From assembly GCF_024763615.1 (NCBI RefSeq), contig NC_077224.1, forward strand, positions 310,001 through 374,000: 64,000 nt of DNA, given 5' to 3'. Shown piece after piece: positions 1-11,689 of this stretch. This DNA is from Phlebotomus papatasi (Eukaryota > Arthropoda > Insecta > Diptera > Psychodidae). Numbering within the stretch: position 1 is the stretch's first letter; each line of letters starts with the position of its first letter. The notes beneath the pieces are model-generated. The model saw only the letters and a list, made by a program, of their open reading frames with translations. It did not search any database and was not told the DNA's origin. A program made the translations under genes and the position numbers.

Positions 1-910
1 TCCATACGGGTTTGACCTCAATTCAACTAACATTCCTGATGCCCTGCATGCTGCTATGCTGAATTAGAATTCAACAAAACACAAAAAATAACAATAAAAA
101 GCAAATATAATATGCAAGAAAAGTATAGCGTTTGCACAATGAAAATTATGGCCCAGTTTAAAGTGCATGTGCCAAGTTATTAAAATAGGTTTATGAGCAG
201 CTGAATAATTTTGGAGAGTTATATTACTTGTTGAACACAGACTAAATTTCAATGAAGTGGATTGGTTGACAATCAATTGAGTTGATTCATCATTTATACC
301 TATTTTAATTTTTAATGCATTGACACATCAACGATTTCCCAGTAATTACAACTTCTGTCAATCTCAAGAGTGTTAATGTCTCATGGAGATTTTAGCGAAT
401 GAAATTTTAAACATACTGTAGAAATTGTATTCGCATTGCCTGATTTATTGCTGATAACATGATATATGGTTTGAAGAGGGGCGATTGCAGAGCAAGTTTC
501 AACCCTTCATGTTATTCAGAACGTTTTTTTTCTCATTGTGCCTAGTCTCATGAATTTTTTCTCATGGTTTTGTAGCAAAGTATGGCAGAGTTTTTTTTTT
601 AAATTCAATTTTATGTCATTGTATACTTGAGTAGAAGATTAATATTTCGTATAGAAGAGACATTTGATAGAGTTTCTGCTTTATAGCAAAATATTCCTAT
701 CACGCAAGTTAGAACTTTTTCATTATTCCCAATACTATTTCCAATATTAGATTACGAAGGCTTTTATTTAATTGAAAAGATAATGCGAAGGTTGGTTGGA
801 AAGTTCGTTAAGTGGAAGTGAATGAAAAACAGTAAATAATGCCAATGAGAATAAAATAGATAAAATAGGTTTTATGATATTCTTCAATTTATATTGGTAA
901 CTCCGTAACG
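1..910. other. AT-rich non-coding DNA
   Basis: No exon-like reading frame, tRNA or clear repeat seen. Open frames here are short, start at random ATGs in AT-rich DNA and have no recognisable motif. It may be Utx intron, because the N-terminal Utx exons are not in the window, or intergenic DNA. Confidence 0.5.
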
Positions 911-1320
911 GCGTTATCACACTTGCACATTAAAATTTTAATGTGATTCACATTAATTGTCTCTTGTGAGCGTCCAAATAAGTTATTTGTGTCTTTGAGT
1001 CACTTAATATTTGGGTCTTTTTTTCTATTTATTGATAAAGAAGTGGACTTGGCCTGCAAGAATAAGCTTAAATTTACCTAAAGCATAAATATTTTTCACA
1101 TTAAAAAATTAAAGAGAAAATCGCATTAATTTTTCGCATTAATGCTATAAATCAATTTATATCAAATTTTGCGGGCCAAGTCTACCTTTTTATCAACAAA
1201 TAGATCAAATTTTGAATATAAAATGATTCAAACACACAAATTACACATATTTGGACTCTCACCAGCGACAATTAATATGAATCATATTAAAATTTTAATG
1301 TGCAAGTGTGATGATAACAC
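911..1320. mobile_element. Palindromic MITE of about 410 bp
   Basis: The left end reads GTTATCACACTTGCACATT and the right end is its inverse (AATGTGCAAGTGTGAT). The arms keep pairing inward: a stretch with GTGGACTTGGCC near 1045 is matched by GGGCCAAGTCTACC near 1170, so nearly the whole element can fold into one hairpin. The flanks GTAACGGC and GTAAGGCC resemble a decayed 8-bp target duplication. It has no coding capacity. The end sequence resembles that of the element at 43063-43844. Confidence 0.7.
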
Positions 1321-1383
1321 AGTAAGGCCGATGTTGGGTTACATACAACTTGGGGAGGGATTTTCCATAATTTTATCATGAAG

Positions 1384-1480
1384 GTTTGACTCGACGCTAA
1401 GTCGGCGATGGCCACATGGGAATGTGGGTTTAAACAAAGGGATGTCATAAATATATAATATATCACACAAATTTATTCCA
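1384..1480 (+). mobile_element. Retroposon fragment with CGGCGG core motif
   Basis: Contains GACGCTAAGTCGGCGATGG followed by CCACATG. Variants of this motif recur at about 8.71, 10.0, 21.3, 26.45 and 31.5 kb on both strands, several followed by an AT-rich simple tail. This looks like the 3' end of a dispersed non-LTR element or SINE. No reverse transcriptase is visible and the element boundaries are unclear. Confidence 0.35.
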
Positions 1481-4400
1481 TCTTGGAAACGTGTTCTAAA
1501 AATAAAAGAGGGAAAATTTTGTATCACGAAGAATGATACAAAATAATTGACTATAATTAATAATATTACCTTTTATTTTTAAAATGAATGTTGTTACGTG
1601 AACTATTTAATCAACCCGTGTGTCTTATCACAACCTTGTCTCATTTTATTGACAGCTGGGACAAAATACAATAATTTTAAAGTTTATGCAACTTTTTTTT
1701 TCTACCTTATAGCCCCATAATATGTAGTAGGTTGTAAAATCAAATTATCTTTATTAAGGTGATGTATTCAATTATTATATGGTGTTGATAAAAGGTCAAA
1801 TTTGTGCATAATGAGAGGGCAATTGTTTGATAGACGAGTAGGGAAAATTGTATTTTGTTGATTTGGAGAAGAGCTCTTAAAAAGGTCTCTCTCCACGCAT
1901 GTCTACAACATTATCAGGGAACCCTCTGCTGGGAGATATACTTTTGAAGGTGGAGTTTTGGGAGTTTTCATGTCAGAAAAAATAACATTTTAAATTTGAT
2001 CAATTGAGATTTTATCCCTATTTTTTTTGCTAAATTTTCTTCAATGGAGCAAGTATGGATAAACACATTGAGCCTCTACTAGAAGCCTCAGGGGGGTGTT
2101 TAGTATGTATTTATAAGAAATTGATGTCTCATCCGGAACTGTATGACTGGGCAGTCTGTAAAAATCATGGCGGGGAAAAGTTTTTGGTCTTTCTTGCAAA
2201 AGCTTAAGGGTAACAGAGAGTGACGCGTAGAAAGGGAAGGTATAATACACCACAGTTCAGCGCCCTCGGAATTTTATATGGGAAATCTCACTATTCCACC
2301 CCTCTTATTTCTCCCAGTATAATTTTCTATCAAGTGCCTTGTATATTCCACCATCCAACTCTTCCTTTTTGGCTTTCTATGCTCAGAATGGGGGGAGAAG
2401 AGGGACTCTATTCTGTGTATATGGTTTGTAATGTTGGCTTTTCGAGGGACGACAATATGCTGGTGAAATATTCAGGACGATCGATTTTGTGTGGTGTTGA
2501 TGCTTCTCCTGCTGTCTCATTCCCTGCTTCTTCAAAATGGCAACACCAGAAAAACACCCCAGTAATCCTCTCACTCACCCCGGCCAGACTTTATATATAA
2601 TTTTTCCTTCCTCAGCATTCTCTGTGCCCGCTTCGGGTGAACTCGGGGTTGTGCCCAAGGATGAGGGAATCGGGGACTTTAAGTGTTCTTGTATATAGAG
2701 CTAGGAAAAAAGTGGAACATTTGATGATACTAGAAAACTTCAGAAAATATTTATTGTACCAATGCTTTTAACTTGTAATACTTGTCGAAATTATCCCAGT
2801 AAAGCGGGTTTTTATTTAGGACTCTGTTTTTTGAGTTTAGGCGAAAAGTTTTGCTGTAAAACTCAGAAGTTTGTTGAATCCCTGTTATAATTTCTGATCC
2901 AAAATGAGAAATGTTTTTTTTTGTGTGAGAAATGTGTTTTGAAATGACATGAAACCTAATTTGGAACTCCTGATGAAAACTAAAGTTCATAGATTAACAT
3001 TGGAGTTGATAGGAAGGGTCCCAAGAAACAATTTTTTCTTAATATAGCCTTGTAGAAATCCTTAAGTAAGGCACTATAGAACCAAAAATCTTTTTATTTG
3101 CTTATAACGCTCTTGGTTCCATCACTGAGATTACTATAAGTAAAGTGGCGCACTCACTTTAAGTTTTTTAAAAGTGTACTAAAAGACTTGTTTAATACTT
3201 GGTTCTGTAAGGCAGCTATTTTGCTTCTTGGGGTGCTATATATTAGAAAACTAGTACCAATTTCCTTCTGCAGTATATAAACGATTTATTGTGAAAATTA
3301 GCAAAGAACATAGGTACTTACTAATTGCAATTTAAATTTACAACATCTCAGAGGAGAGAAAGTTTCATACTTCGAACACTTCATATTTTTCCAATATTCC
3401 TTTAAAGAATCTGACCTATTTTTTTTTTCAGGAAATATATGACTTAAGATTAGCTAATTATCCTTACTGGTGAAGAGTCTGGTTAAAACTTAACTAGCTT
3501 GGATTTCATTTATGATATCATAAAACGAATATCAGGATTTTCGACTAAAACAAAAAAAAATTAGGTTAGGTACTTCTATCTGTTGCCATTCGAGTATAAA
3601 TATATGATCCGATTGCTGTCAAATTTTGTCATATATTATTTGAAATATGATTGATTCGAAATACGCACTCAAGAGTTTTTGATAGTGGCATCATGTAGTG
3701 TCACCTTACAGACTTATTGAATGACCTCCCGGCGAGCACAGTTAACCAAAAAAAAAACCGCGTTTTTAGCATGGTTTTGCTGAATCGATTGGCAAAAATA
3801 TGCTAACCGGTCAGAAGTTCTAGGACAAAAAGCTAACCAAATATATGGAAATGGTACTGTCTTACGAGTGTCGTTTTGAGTTTAGCAGAATTCAGGTGAA
3901 AATACGTAAGTTCTCAGCTGATACGTGATTCTATTTTGATCTTAATTAAACTGGATTATGTAACATATCAATCAATAAAATTGTACTTTTTTAGAATATA
4001 TTTTATGTATAATATCAAGAAAAAATATCAATGTCTGTGATGTTTAAATTCATCAAATTATCATGTTTGGATAATTTTTATCAAACCAAAATTTTGCTGT
4101 GATAGTAATTGTTCCTATGAAAAATCATGGAGAAATTCAATACACAAAATTAAAGATTATCAAAAGTCACTTGTCTAATGGCCTTTACAAACTAAAGAAT
4201 GTCCATATTTGACATTATGGAAGTAATTTTGACAGACCCCTCTAGGCCTAAGGGATTTTTTTATAGTATGTAGATGATGTTGAGTGTATAAAACTTCCGT
4301 GAAATAGTAAACTAATATCATGAAATTGTATAACATATATCTTTGACATATAAATTTGCCAGGAATGGCGCCATCTATATATGACAGCCAAGAGATTATT

Positions 4401-6039
4401 TATCGAAGGACTCAATCTATTATTACTATTGTTTGTAAATATAATGGTGTTATTATGTGAGATACTTTTTGTCATATAACAAGTTCTGGTATATTGTTTT
4501 TGAGTTGAATGTTGAATTTTCTGTTCTTGATGTTTTTGAGGTAAATATAAAGTTTGATTTTGGCATTCTTCTTCATAGCAATATAGAATCCTTTGTTGTG
4601 AAGAAGTTGTATTTGTTTTCTTTCACAAAATACAACAACAGAAAAGGAAGGAGAACAATATGAAGGATGAAAATCAATGTTTCCCAAATAGAAATAAAAT
4701 ACATAGGGTTGGGGAATAGAGAGAAGAAATAAATGCGATATGAAGCAATATTAGTAGCATAACCTCGTGAGAAATGATATTTTTTTCTGGGGAAAAATTG
4801 TCAAAGATAAGTGAATAAAAATTTTCAAGGTGACTTCATGAGAAATAGAATTTCTTGTGTATCAATCTGTTGTGTAATGTGTGATTGAGAATGGTGTGTT
4901 TGTGGCCTTTTTTTCTGAGAGTTACGAGGGAGAGAGATAACTTGTGTGATAAATTTGTACAATTTTCCTTTCCTTAATAGATTCCAATTGGCAAGCATAG
5001 TGGTTATATATATATAATTTTTTTTGAGTTCAAGAAGCGATATGAGGTCTTTGCATATAGTGTGTCTGCTATATGGTGTAAAATGCGCTTAGAAAATGTG
5101 CAACAAAGAGCGGCCCTGACATATTTCCACCAACTGCAGTAAAACTTGAAAGTCATTCGTGCAATAGTTGCAACTAGAACATTTATTTACTCTATGATTT
5201 GTACAACAATATTCAGCTGAGTGTTGGGATTATGTGAGTGAAAACGTGAGGTTTTGATGGGTGAGTGAGACAAACACTGATAATGTCACTCTTTTATATA
5301 TTACATAAAAATAAATGTGAAAATAAGCATATAAAGATGATATAGGTAGAATTATATAGAAATAATTTTCTTTTTACAAACTCCCCCATCAATTGGAATT
5401 GCTAAATAGTGACTATTTTGATGCAATTTCTTATAATATGCTACATTGCATAATTTTTCAAAATGTACTTGGAGTTATGGTGTGTGGAACGTTTCCGCCT
5501 TTGGGCTAGTTTTTCTTAATTTTTCCCTCACTCAAATACTTTGTGGGTGAGTAAACATTACAAAATTGTCTTTTCAGACAGACTTTTTGAGACATTGAGA
5601 AATGAAACCAATATTATTCATAATTTTTGTTGATTTGTTTGTTTTCTATGATTTTTATGTTGGTGAGTTATGATGAATTGTAAATATAAACCTGATATGT
5701 AATTTATCTGATTTATTTTATTGTATTTAAGAAATTTAATTAGTTTTATTGATAAAAAATCAACAGGGACTCAAAACAAGTTAAACGTGTTAATTAGAAA
5801 ACGGTTCGTCATGATAAGTGCCAGAAAATCGTAAAAACAACGTTTAGCACAGTGGATACTGTAGATCCATTTTTTACTTTTAAGTTAACAGGTTTATAAA
5901 ATCGTTGATTTCAGTTAGAAATACCTTGTAGATCCAAAGAAAAGATAAAACCACAAAAAAAACTTTATTATTAAATTACAAAGAACATCTAAGCAGTGAT
6001 TAATTCTAAATGATTAGAAAATATTTAAATTTAATCAAT
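1481..6039. other. Non-coding stretch, no gene recognised
   Basis: A 126-codon open frame at 2220-2600 starts at GTG, overlaps another open frame on the opposite strand and has no family signature, so it is not called. A segment at about 3365-3415 (CTTCGAACACTTCATATTTT) matches the arm of the palindromic element at 22.34 kb. The rest is AT-rich with homopolymer runs. Confidence 0.45.
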
Positions 6040-6480
6040 AAATAATTCAAAACGGTCAGTAAAATCTTATTTAGTCAGCAAGAACTTAAATTTTGTCAGT
6101 AATGGCTCTGGCACAACTTTTAGATCAGGAAAATTTTGTTAAATCTTTAAAATTTAATTTAAATATCAATTAAAATTAGATTAAACTAAATTCAATTTGG
6201 CGTGATGTTCAAAAGAATAAGAAGAGTGCGAAAGAGTGGAATAGACTTATGCGAAACATTTGAGATAGAAAATGATGTAAATTTCGATTTCGTGAAATCT
6301 ATCTGATCTAAAAGGTGTGCCAAAAGCGTAAAGAATTAAAAAATCAGCAGTAAAAGAATTAAAAATGGGCAATAAAAAAATTCAAATCAATTTGTATGAA
6401 GATTCAATTTTGTCAGTGTAAAATCGAAATTTGGTCAACAAAAAATTATAAAGTATAGACAGAAGATAAAGAAAGCGGTT
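6040..6480. repeat. Degenerate CAGTAAAAATTAAAAATG-type repeats
   Basis: Short loosely periodic units built on (GT)CAGTAAAA followed by ATTAAAAATG recur between about 6.05 and 6.48 kb. Their reverse complement (ATTTTTTACTGACCATTTTT type) forms the larger array at 12.9-13.3 kb, so this is one dispersed simple-sequence family. It surrounds the older MITE copy at 6103-6330. Confidence 0.45.
6103..6330. mobile_element. Decayed MITE, TCTGGCACA ends
   Basis: The left end CTGGCACAACTTTTAGATCAG is mirrored at the right by CTGATCTAAAAGGTGTGCCA. The ends resemble those of the element at 6504-6736, so this is probably an older, more diverged relative with a different subterminal sequence. No coding capacity. 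Confidence 0.4.
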
Positions 6481-6503
6481 ACTAAAAATTAAAAATGATG
6501 GTG

Positions 6504-6736
6504 CTGGCACACCTTTTCAATTGAGTGAATTTCAACCGATTTAAATTGTACCTCTTTCTTTTTCAGTGTGAAATCACATTATTAGGTGTTTCTTTCTGTC
6601 AAATGAAATTTAAAATTGAAATTCAATTTCAATCTTCATTTGACAGAAAGAGACACAAATATCTTATTTCACTTTGAAAGAGTAAGAGGTAAAATTTCAA
6701 TCGGTTGAAATTCATTCAATTGAAAAGGTGTGCCAG
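6504..6736. mobile_element. Palindromic MITE, CTGGCACACC ends
   Basis: Ends are CTGGCACACCTTTTCAATTG and its inverse CAATTGAAAAGGTGTGCCAG. Pairing continues through GAATTTCAACCGATT near the ends and through the inner arms around TCATTTGACAGAAAGA, so the 233-bp element folds into a near-continuous hairpin. I found no convincing target duplication. Non-autonomous. Confidence 0.65.
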
Positions 6737-8704
6737 CGTCATGAGCAGTAAAATATGAAAATCTCAAATTCCCATTTGGGCCAGGGTCTGAATTGGCCTT
6801 ATTTTCCCTACACGATATTTATAATATTATTATTCAAAAAAAAAATTGAATCATTCAGAAGTAATAGTTTTTGATCATATAATTTTCTAAAATGTATGTA
6901 CTATAGTTGTATTTACAGAATAATATAGATCCGTTAATCAGTCTATAATATTCTAAAGCTTTCATAGTTCGAAAATTTTGGAGTAAACTAGCTGACACTC
7001 TAAAATACATATTAGGAACTCAATAGGTTATTAATTCAATTATCGGATAGACGGGATAGACTTTACTTGTTAAATTTTAAAAAATGGTTTATGAGGTACA
7101 TTTCTTTTCGAGATACAGGAAAATGGTTTTCAATAAAGTTGTAGAGCTCTAATTTTCCTACATAATTGTAGAACAAAAGATATCTGAAATCTTTTTGGTA
7201 ATCTCCAAAATAAATGTATTTTGTTGTTTTGTTGGTTCGAGAGCTTTTGGTTGTTCTTTAAAGAATATATGTATTTTTCAACTGTGAACTTCAGAAGAAG
7301 ATCTAACACAGCCCATCGGTTGTTTGCTTGTTTATCTTGAACCAATATTCTGAAGGTAATACTCCAAAGCTTAAAATAGATTGTCCTCCAAAAGAAAATT
7401 TCGATGCACAGTGAAATTGAAATAACGTGCTTATAAAGAGGTGGAATGTTTGAAAAGAGAAGACGTGTTTTTTATTTATCCTTTTTTTCATCCTTGTATA
7501 CTCGTACCTTTATATTATATTATTGTCAATGTGTTTTTTTTGGCCTCTTGGGAAGAAACATACAGCAGCTGGTAATAGAAAATATGACGGTTGTACATTT
7601 TCTTTCAATGTACAATAATATTCCTTTAAAGAGATCATCCCTTCTGGTTGAAATTAGGTAATCTTAAATATTTTGTTGAAGGAGACGTGAGATTTTTAGG
7701 TGAAATCTTGTGGAAAATTATATTTTTCTCTCCCTCAACTTTTTCAATCATAATATTCTTTCATGCAACTAAAACCCTTACATATGCTCCCTGAAAAGCT
7801 GAAAAAAAGTCTTGGAAATTTTTATTCAATTCACTTGAGCAGGTGGTTGATGGTACTTTCGAATATGTCTTATTCTTGCGGACAGGGTTTTTTTTTTGTT
7901 TGGGGTGAAGAGAATTGAGCAGATGGTTTTCTTTCCTTTGTTGCTTTTCAATAGCAATTTCTTTAGTTTTTTTTGTCTTTTTAAATAAAAATATTTCTCT
8001 TAACAATTTCTCTATAAGTACTTGTTTGTATTATAATTGTTTGTCGTATTCTTCGAGGACATTTTTGCTTGTTGCAGAAAATGCTATATTTAAGAGGTTT
8101 TGTGTGTGACAACGAAAAGGGTGTATTTCAGTTTCAGAAAAGATAATTTATCATCTACCAACTGTTGAAATTCTCCTGAGGGAATATGTCTATCTGCACG
8201 AAATCCACTGTTCTGTTAAAAATCAACTCTTTGGCTTTCTTATATGTGTACTACTTTTTTTAATTTGTCTAAAGAAGTAATTAGCATTTTTTCCCCAAGT
8301 GATGGATTCTTTCATGGCATGGTGAAAAAAATCACTTTCTCCGAGAGTCACCCTCCTTTTTTTCACATACATTTCCTTACATGAAGTAATTACCTTCGTG
8401 ACACACCCCCACATGCACACTCTTAAGGGAGCTATTTGCCCTAAATTGAGTCCTTATGACACAATTTTTATGCACTGCACAGACCTTTTTATGAGCAAAT
8501 TTCACTCAATGTTTCCCGTGATGGTAGGAAGAAATATAGGCGAACTGTTTATCAATGGATTTTGTCCCCATTTTCGTGAACTTTTCGATGCAATTTTTTT
8601 AACGGTTCGATGATAAGTTGTCGATTTTTACATGATCTTCTGCACTGTTTTTATTAAAGAAGATAATTTAAAGCAATTTTCCAGTTGTGTAAAGAATTCA
8701 ATGT

Positions 8705-8765
8705 ATGAGTAATAGCGGCCACCGTCGTCTTAGCGTTGAAGATCAACCTTCTGAGTAAAAATGGT
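8705..8765 (-). mobile_element. Retroposon fragment with CGGCGG-type core
   Basis: On the minus strand this reads ATCTTCAACGCTAAGACGAC followed by GGTGGCCGC. It matches the plus-strand motif at 21323 (AACGCTGAGACGGCGGTGG) closely. Short, boundaries not resolved, no coding region. Confidence 0.35.
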
Positions 8766-10353
8766 AGAAGACTTTCTTATGTGCCATCTACGTGATTCAA
8801 CAAGAGTTTAACATAAATAAACAAAAGATGCTAAAAAGAAGATGACGGCCCAACGAGATACAAATACAAATACCTTGTTCGAACGCGATAAATAATTCAT
8901 ATGAATAATCGAGTTTAACATAATGTATAGACAATTTCTTCAATAACTTTTCACCATTTTAAAGCTAAATTATGACTCTTTCGTATAGAATGCCCCCGGT
9001 TAATCAAAGATAACATTCTGTTACTTTTCACTGTTTACTGTTAGAAATTCCTAGTTGAGCCTTGTACCTATTAGCAAAAGAGTGAGACAAATGGTTGTCA
9101 GTCTTGTATTGAAATTTTTCATCGCTAAAGTAGTTTTCTAGAACTATGAAGGGGTGCGGTGATCCGATGAAGCAATGCCTGGAATGTAAGGGCCCAAATA
9201 GACCCAGGCTGATCCTCGAGAATAGTTAGTCTGTAAAATTTTGCAATAAAGATTTTTCTCAAATTGTCTTACACTGCGGGCTTAGGATCATCGATTAGAG
9301 ATACTTTGCATAAATTTTCTTCACCTAATCCATTTACTGTTCAATTTTATAAGCTAAATATTCTGGAGAATCAGCCTGAGTGTATGAGGGCCCTAAGGCT
9401 TAAAATCATATCAACCAGGATCCCAGCGTTTTTGGCGAACTATCATAGATGTGTGGCATGGCGCTATCTTAATGTAAAACCATTTCCTTGCTATTGGTTT
9501 GTTCGATATACTCAATTTTCAGCATTTAGTTTGAATAGAGCCACTTTTTCTGGCCATTAGTTCTATCTATAGATTATCCATCGTTTGCTACAGAACATTC
9601 TATTAGATAACCCGGTTTTCATTGCCAATATTCAAGTAACTAAATATTCAAGTTTCCAGTGAACACCAAAACCTGAAAATCTGGACTTTTTAGGGGATTT
9701 TTTTTAACTACCAACAACATTCTGCTAAGCTTCAGTATTTTAGGTTGGCTAGGTTTGTCGTATATCTGGTTCTTTTCATATTCTTGTAAACGGTTTTGTT
9801 ATTATTAAAATAGCATTTTACTGCGTTTTTCATCTCCATAAGCGCTTTGATATTCTGCGATTTTCTGATCCGAAAACTCAATTAATCTTACAATATGGTT
9901 CGTATTGCGAAACAAATCGATTTTCAGTGATTTTCACTTGTGCGAGAAACGGATTCTATAACCAATTACAGCCTTATCCGCTACGTGGGATGCCGCCGCC
10001 GATAGGTTTTCGAACCTCACGGGAAAATTTAATAAAAATTGGACAAAATTCCTTGGTTGAAAAGGGCAACCTATCCCTATATGTTACAAGAATATAATTT
10101 TACTTTGGAAAAAATAAAATAAATTCAATATTCGATTTCGGAAGCTGACCACCTTCCCTTACTTCTTTCTATCGTTTTTTTAGGACATTCTCTTATCCAT
10201 GTTCTTGCAGACTAAAGTTTTAGTAGCTTTCTGGGTATTTGGACAGGATTTTACCGTGAGTACAGTAAGTCTCAGTGAGTACGGACGTGAGTTCGTGTTG
10301 AGACGTACAAGTGGTAATAAGACGTAGTGGGGAGAGCTCGCAACAGTCTAGAG

Positions 10354-10483
10354 CAGAGGTGTGCAAGAACCGTTTGAAACCGAATAAACGTCAAAATAAG
10401 TTAGTTCAGGTAGCGTTTTGACCATTGACGTACAAGTTTCATTTGACGTTTGTTCGGTTTCAAACGGTTCTTGCACACCTCTG
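10354..10483. mobile_element. hAT-like MITE with 8-bp duplication GTCTAGAG
   Basis: A 130-bp element with near-perfect inverted ends CAGAGGTGTGCAAGAACCGT and ACGGTTCTTGCACACCTCTG, arms of about 40 bp. Both sides carry the exact 8-bp direct repeat GTCTAGAG (10346-10353 and 10484-10491). Ends of the form CAGAGGTGTGCAA and 8-bp duplications are typical of hAT-type DNA transposons; that assignment is inference. The exact duplication suggests a fairly recent insertion. No coding capacity. Confidence 0.85.
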
Positions 10484-11689
10484 GTCTAGAGTCATGTGGT
10501 CTCCATTAAAACTTCATCCTAAATTAAATAGGAAGGACGATAAAGTTTTAGTATAAGGATGTAAAATATTAGGTAAAGGAAATTTATGTCAAGGACCTCT
10601 AATTGAAGGTATTTTGGCTGTAGATCCATCTCAGTATTGGCCTCTCGAAGATTAGTAGCGATTGATCTTTAGCTCGGGTCATATACACTACCTCTAAGAC
10701 AATTGGCCATTAGCAAAAATCGGGCAACTCTTTATGGCAGCGCCCTAGATTAGGGATAAAATCAGTACCTAAAATCCCCTTACAATAATGATTCTTCTCA
10801 CGGAAGAAAGATTGCAAGATATATTCATTGCCCTAAAGTTACAAGCACTTCCCAAAATTGCCCCATATTCATATGAATTGTAAATTAACATTTATCACTG
10901 TTAGTGCATTCATATCCTTATCAAACTTGCAATTAAATGTTTATTTTATTAATGGGTTTGTGTATGTGAAAAAAAATGTGAAGGAAGGAGGAAGTGCAAA
11001 AATATGCAACACGTGCCGATATAGTATTTCATATTCATAACATAAGAAAGGCATATATTATTTATGAGAAGTGCGAGACGCATCGAAAAAAAAATTGCAT
11101 TGGGGTGAGGTCAAGAAGTGCAAAATTTCTCGATGATTATCTCGCAGAGAAGTAGTTACAAGTTTTTTTTGTATGTTCTTTTTGCAATTTTCTCAAAGGT
11201 TTCCCTTAGAGTGTTCTAGTTTTTTTTGTCGTGGACTTGAAAGAAGTATCAACAATTTATGTTATACATTGTAATTTGTTAATTGGTCTAATGAGGGTAT
11301 GGCAAGAAAAGGGCATTGTACCCGTATATACCCGTATTTCCCTTTTGATTCCAGTCTCTTCAAGTGTCAAGAAAATGCATAGCATTTTTTTTGCATTGCA
11401 TGTTGGGACTTAAAATTTGCATTAAAAAGGGAATTTACAGTATGATTCTTCAGCCCGAGGAAATGTGAAGAAAGCTTTTGTGTAATACTGATTGTCTTCA
11501 AATGATGAATGTTGTGAGAAGTACTTAGGATTGTTGTGGTTGTATTTTAAATTCAATTAATGAGTACAGAAATGGCCTTTTATATGTGGCGAAATGAGTG
11601 TTGTTGGGTAGATTAAGGGAAGAGATGATGAAAAAAAAAAGAAACGACGATCCATTATTCAACCGTCTTCTTTTTCCATCCAATTGCAG

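Larger units (their letters stand above)
6737..11689. other. Non-coding stretch upstream of first visible Utx exon
   Basis: I searched by eye for the TPR exon that should precede the one at 11690 (family motif around YGLGLVYFHYN, ending with the first two bases of a codon) and did not find it. The stretch holds an hAT-like MITE at 10354-10483, minus-strand copies of the CGGCGG retroposon motif at about 8712-8765 and 9988-10025, and AT-rich filler. Confidence 0.4.

Noticed and set aside
2220..2600. 126-codon plus-strand frame
   Set aside because: Starts at GTG, overlaps an opposite-strand frame, has no family features and no exon-like splice context.
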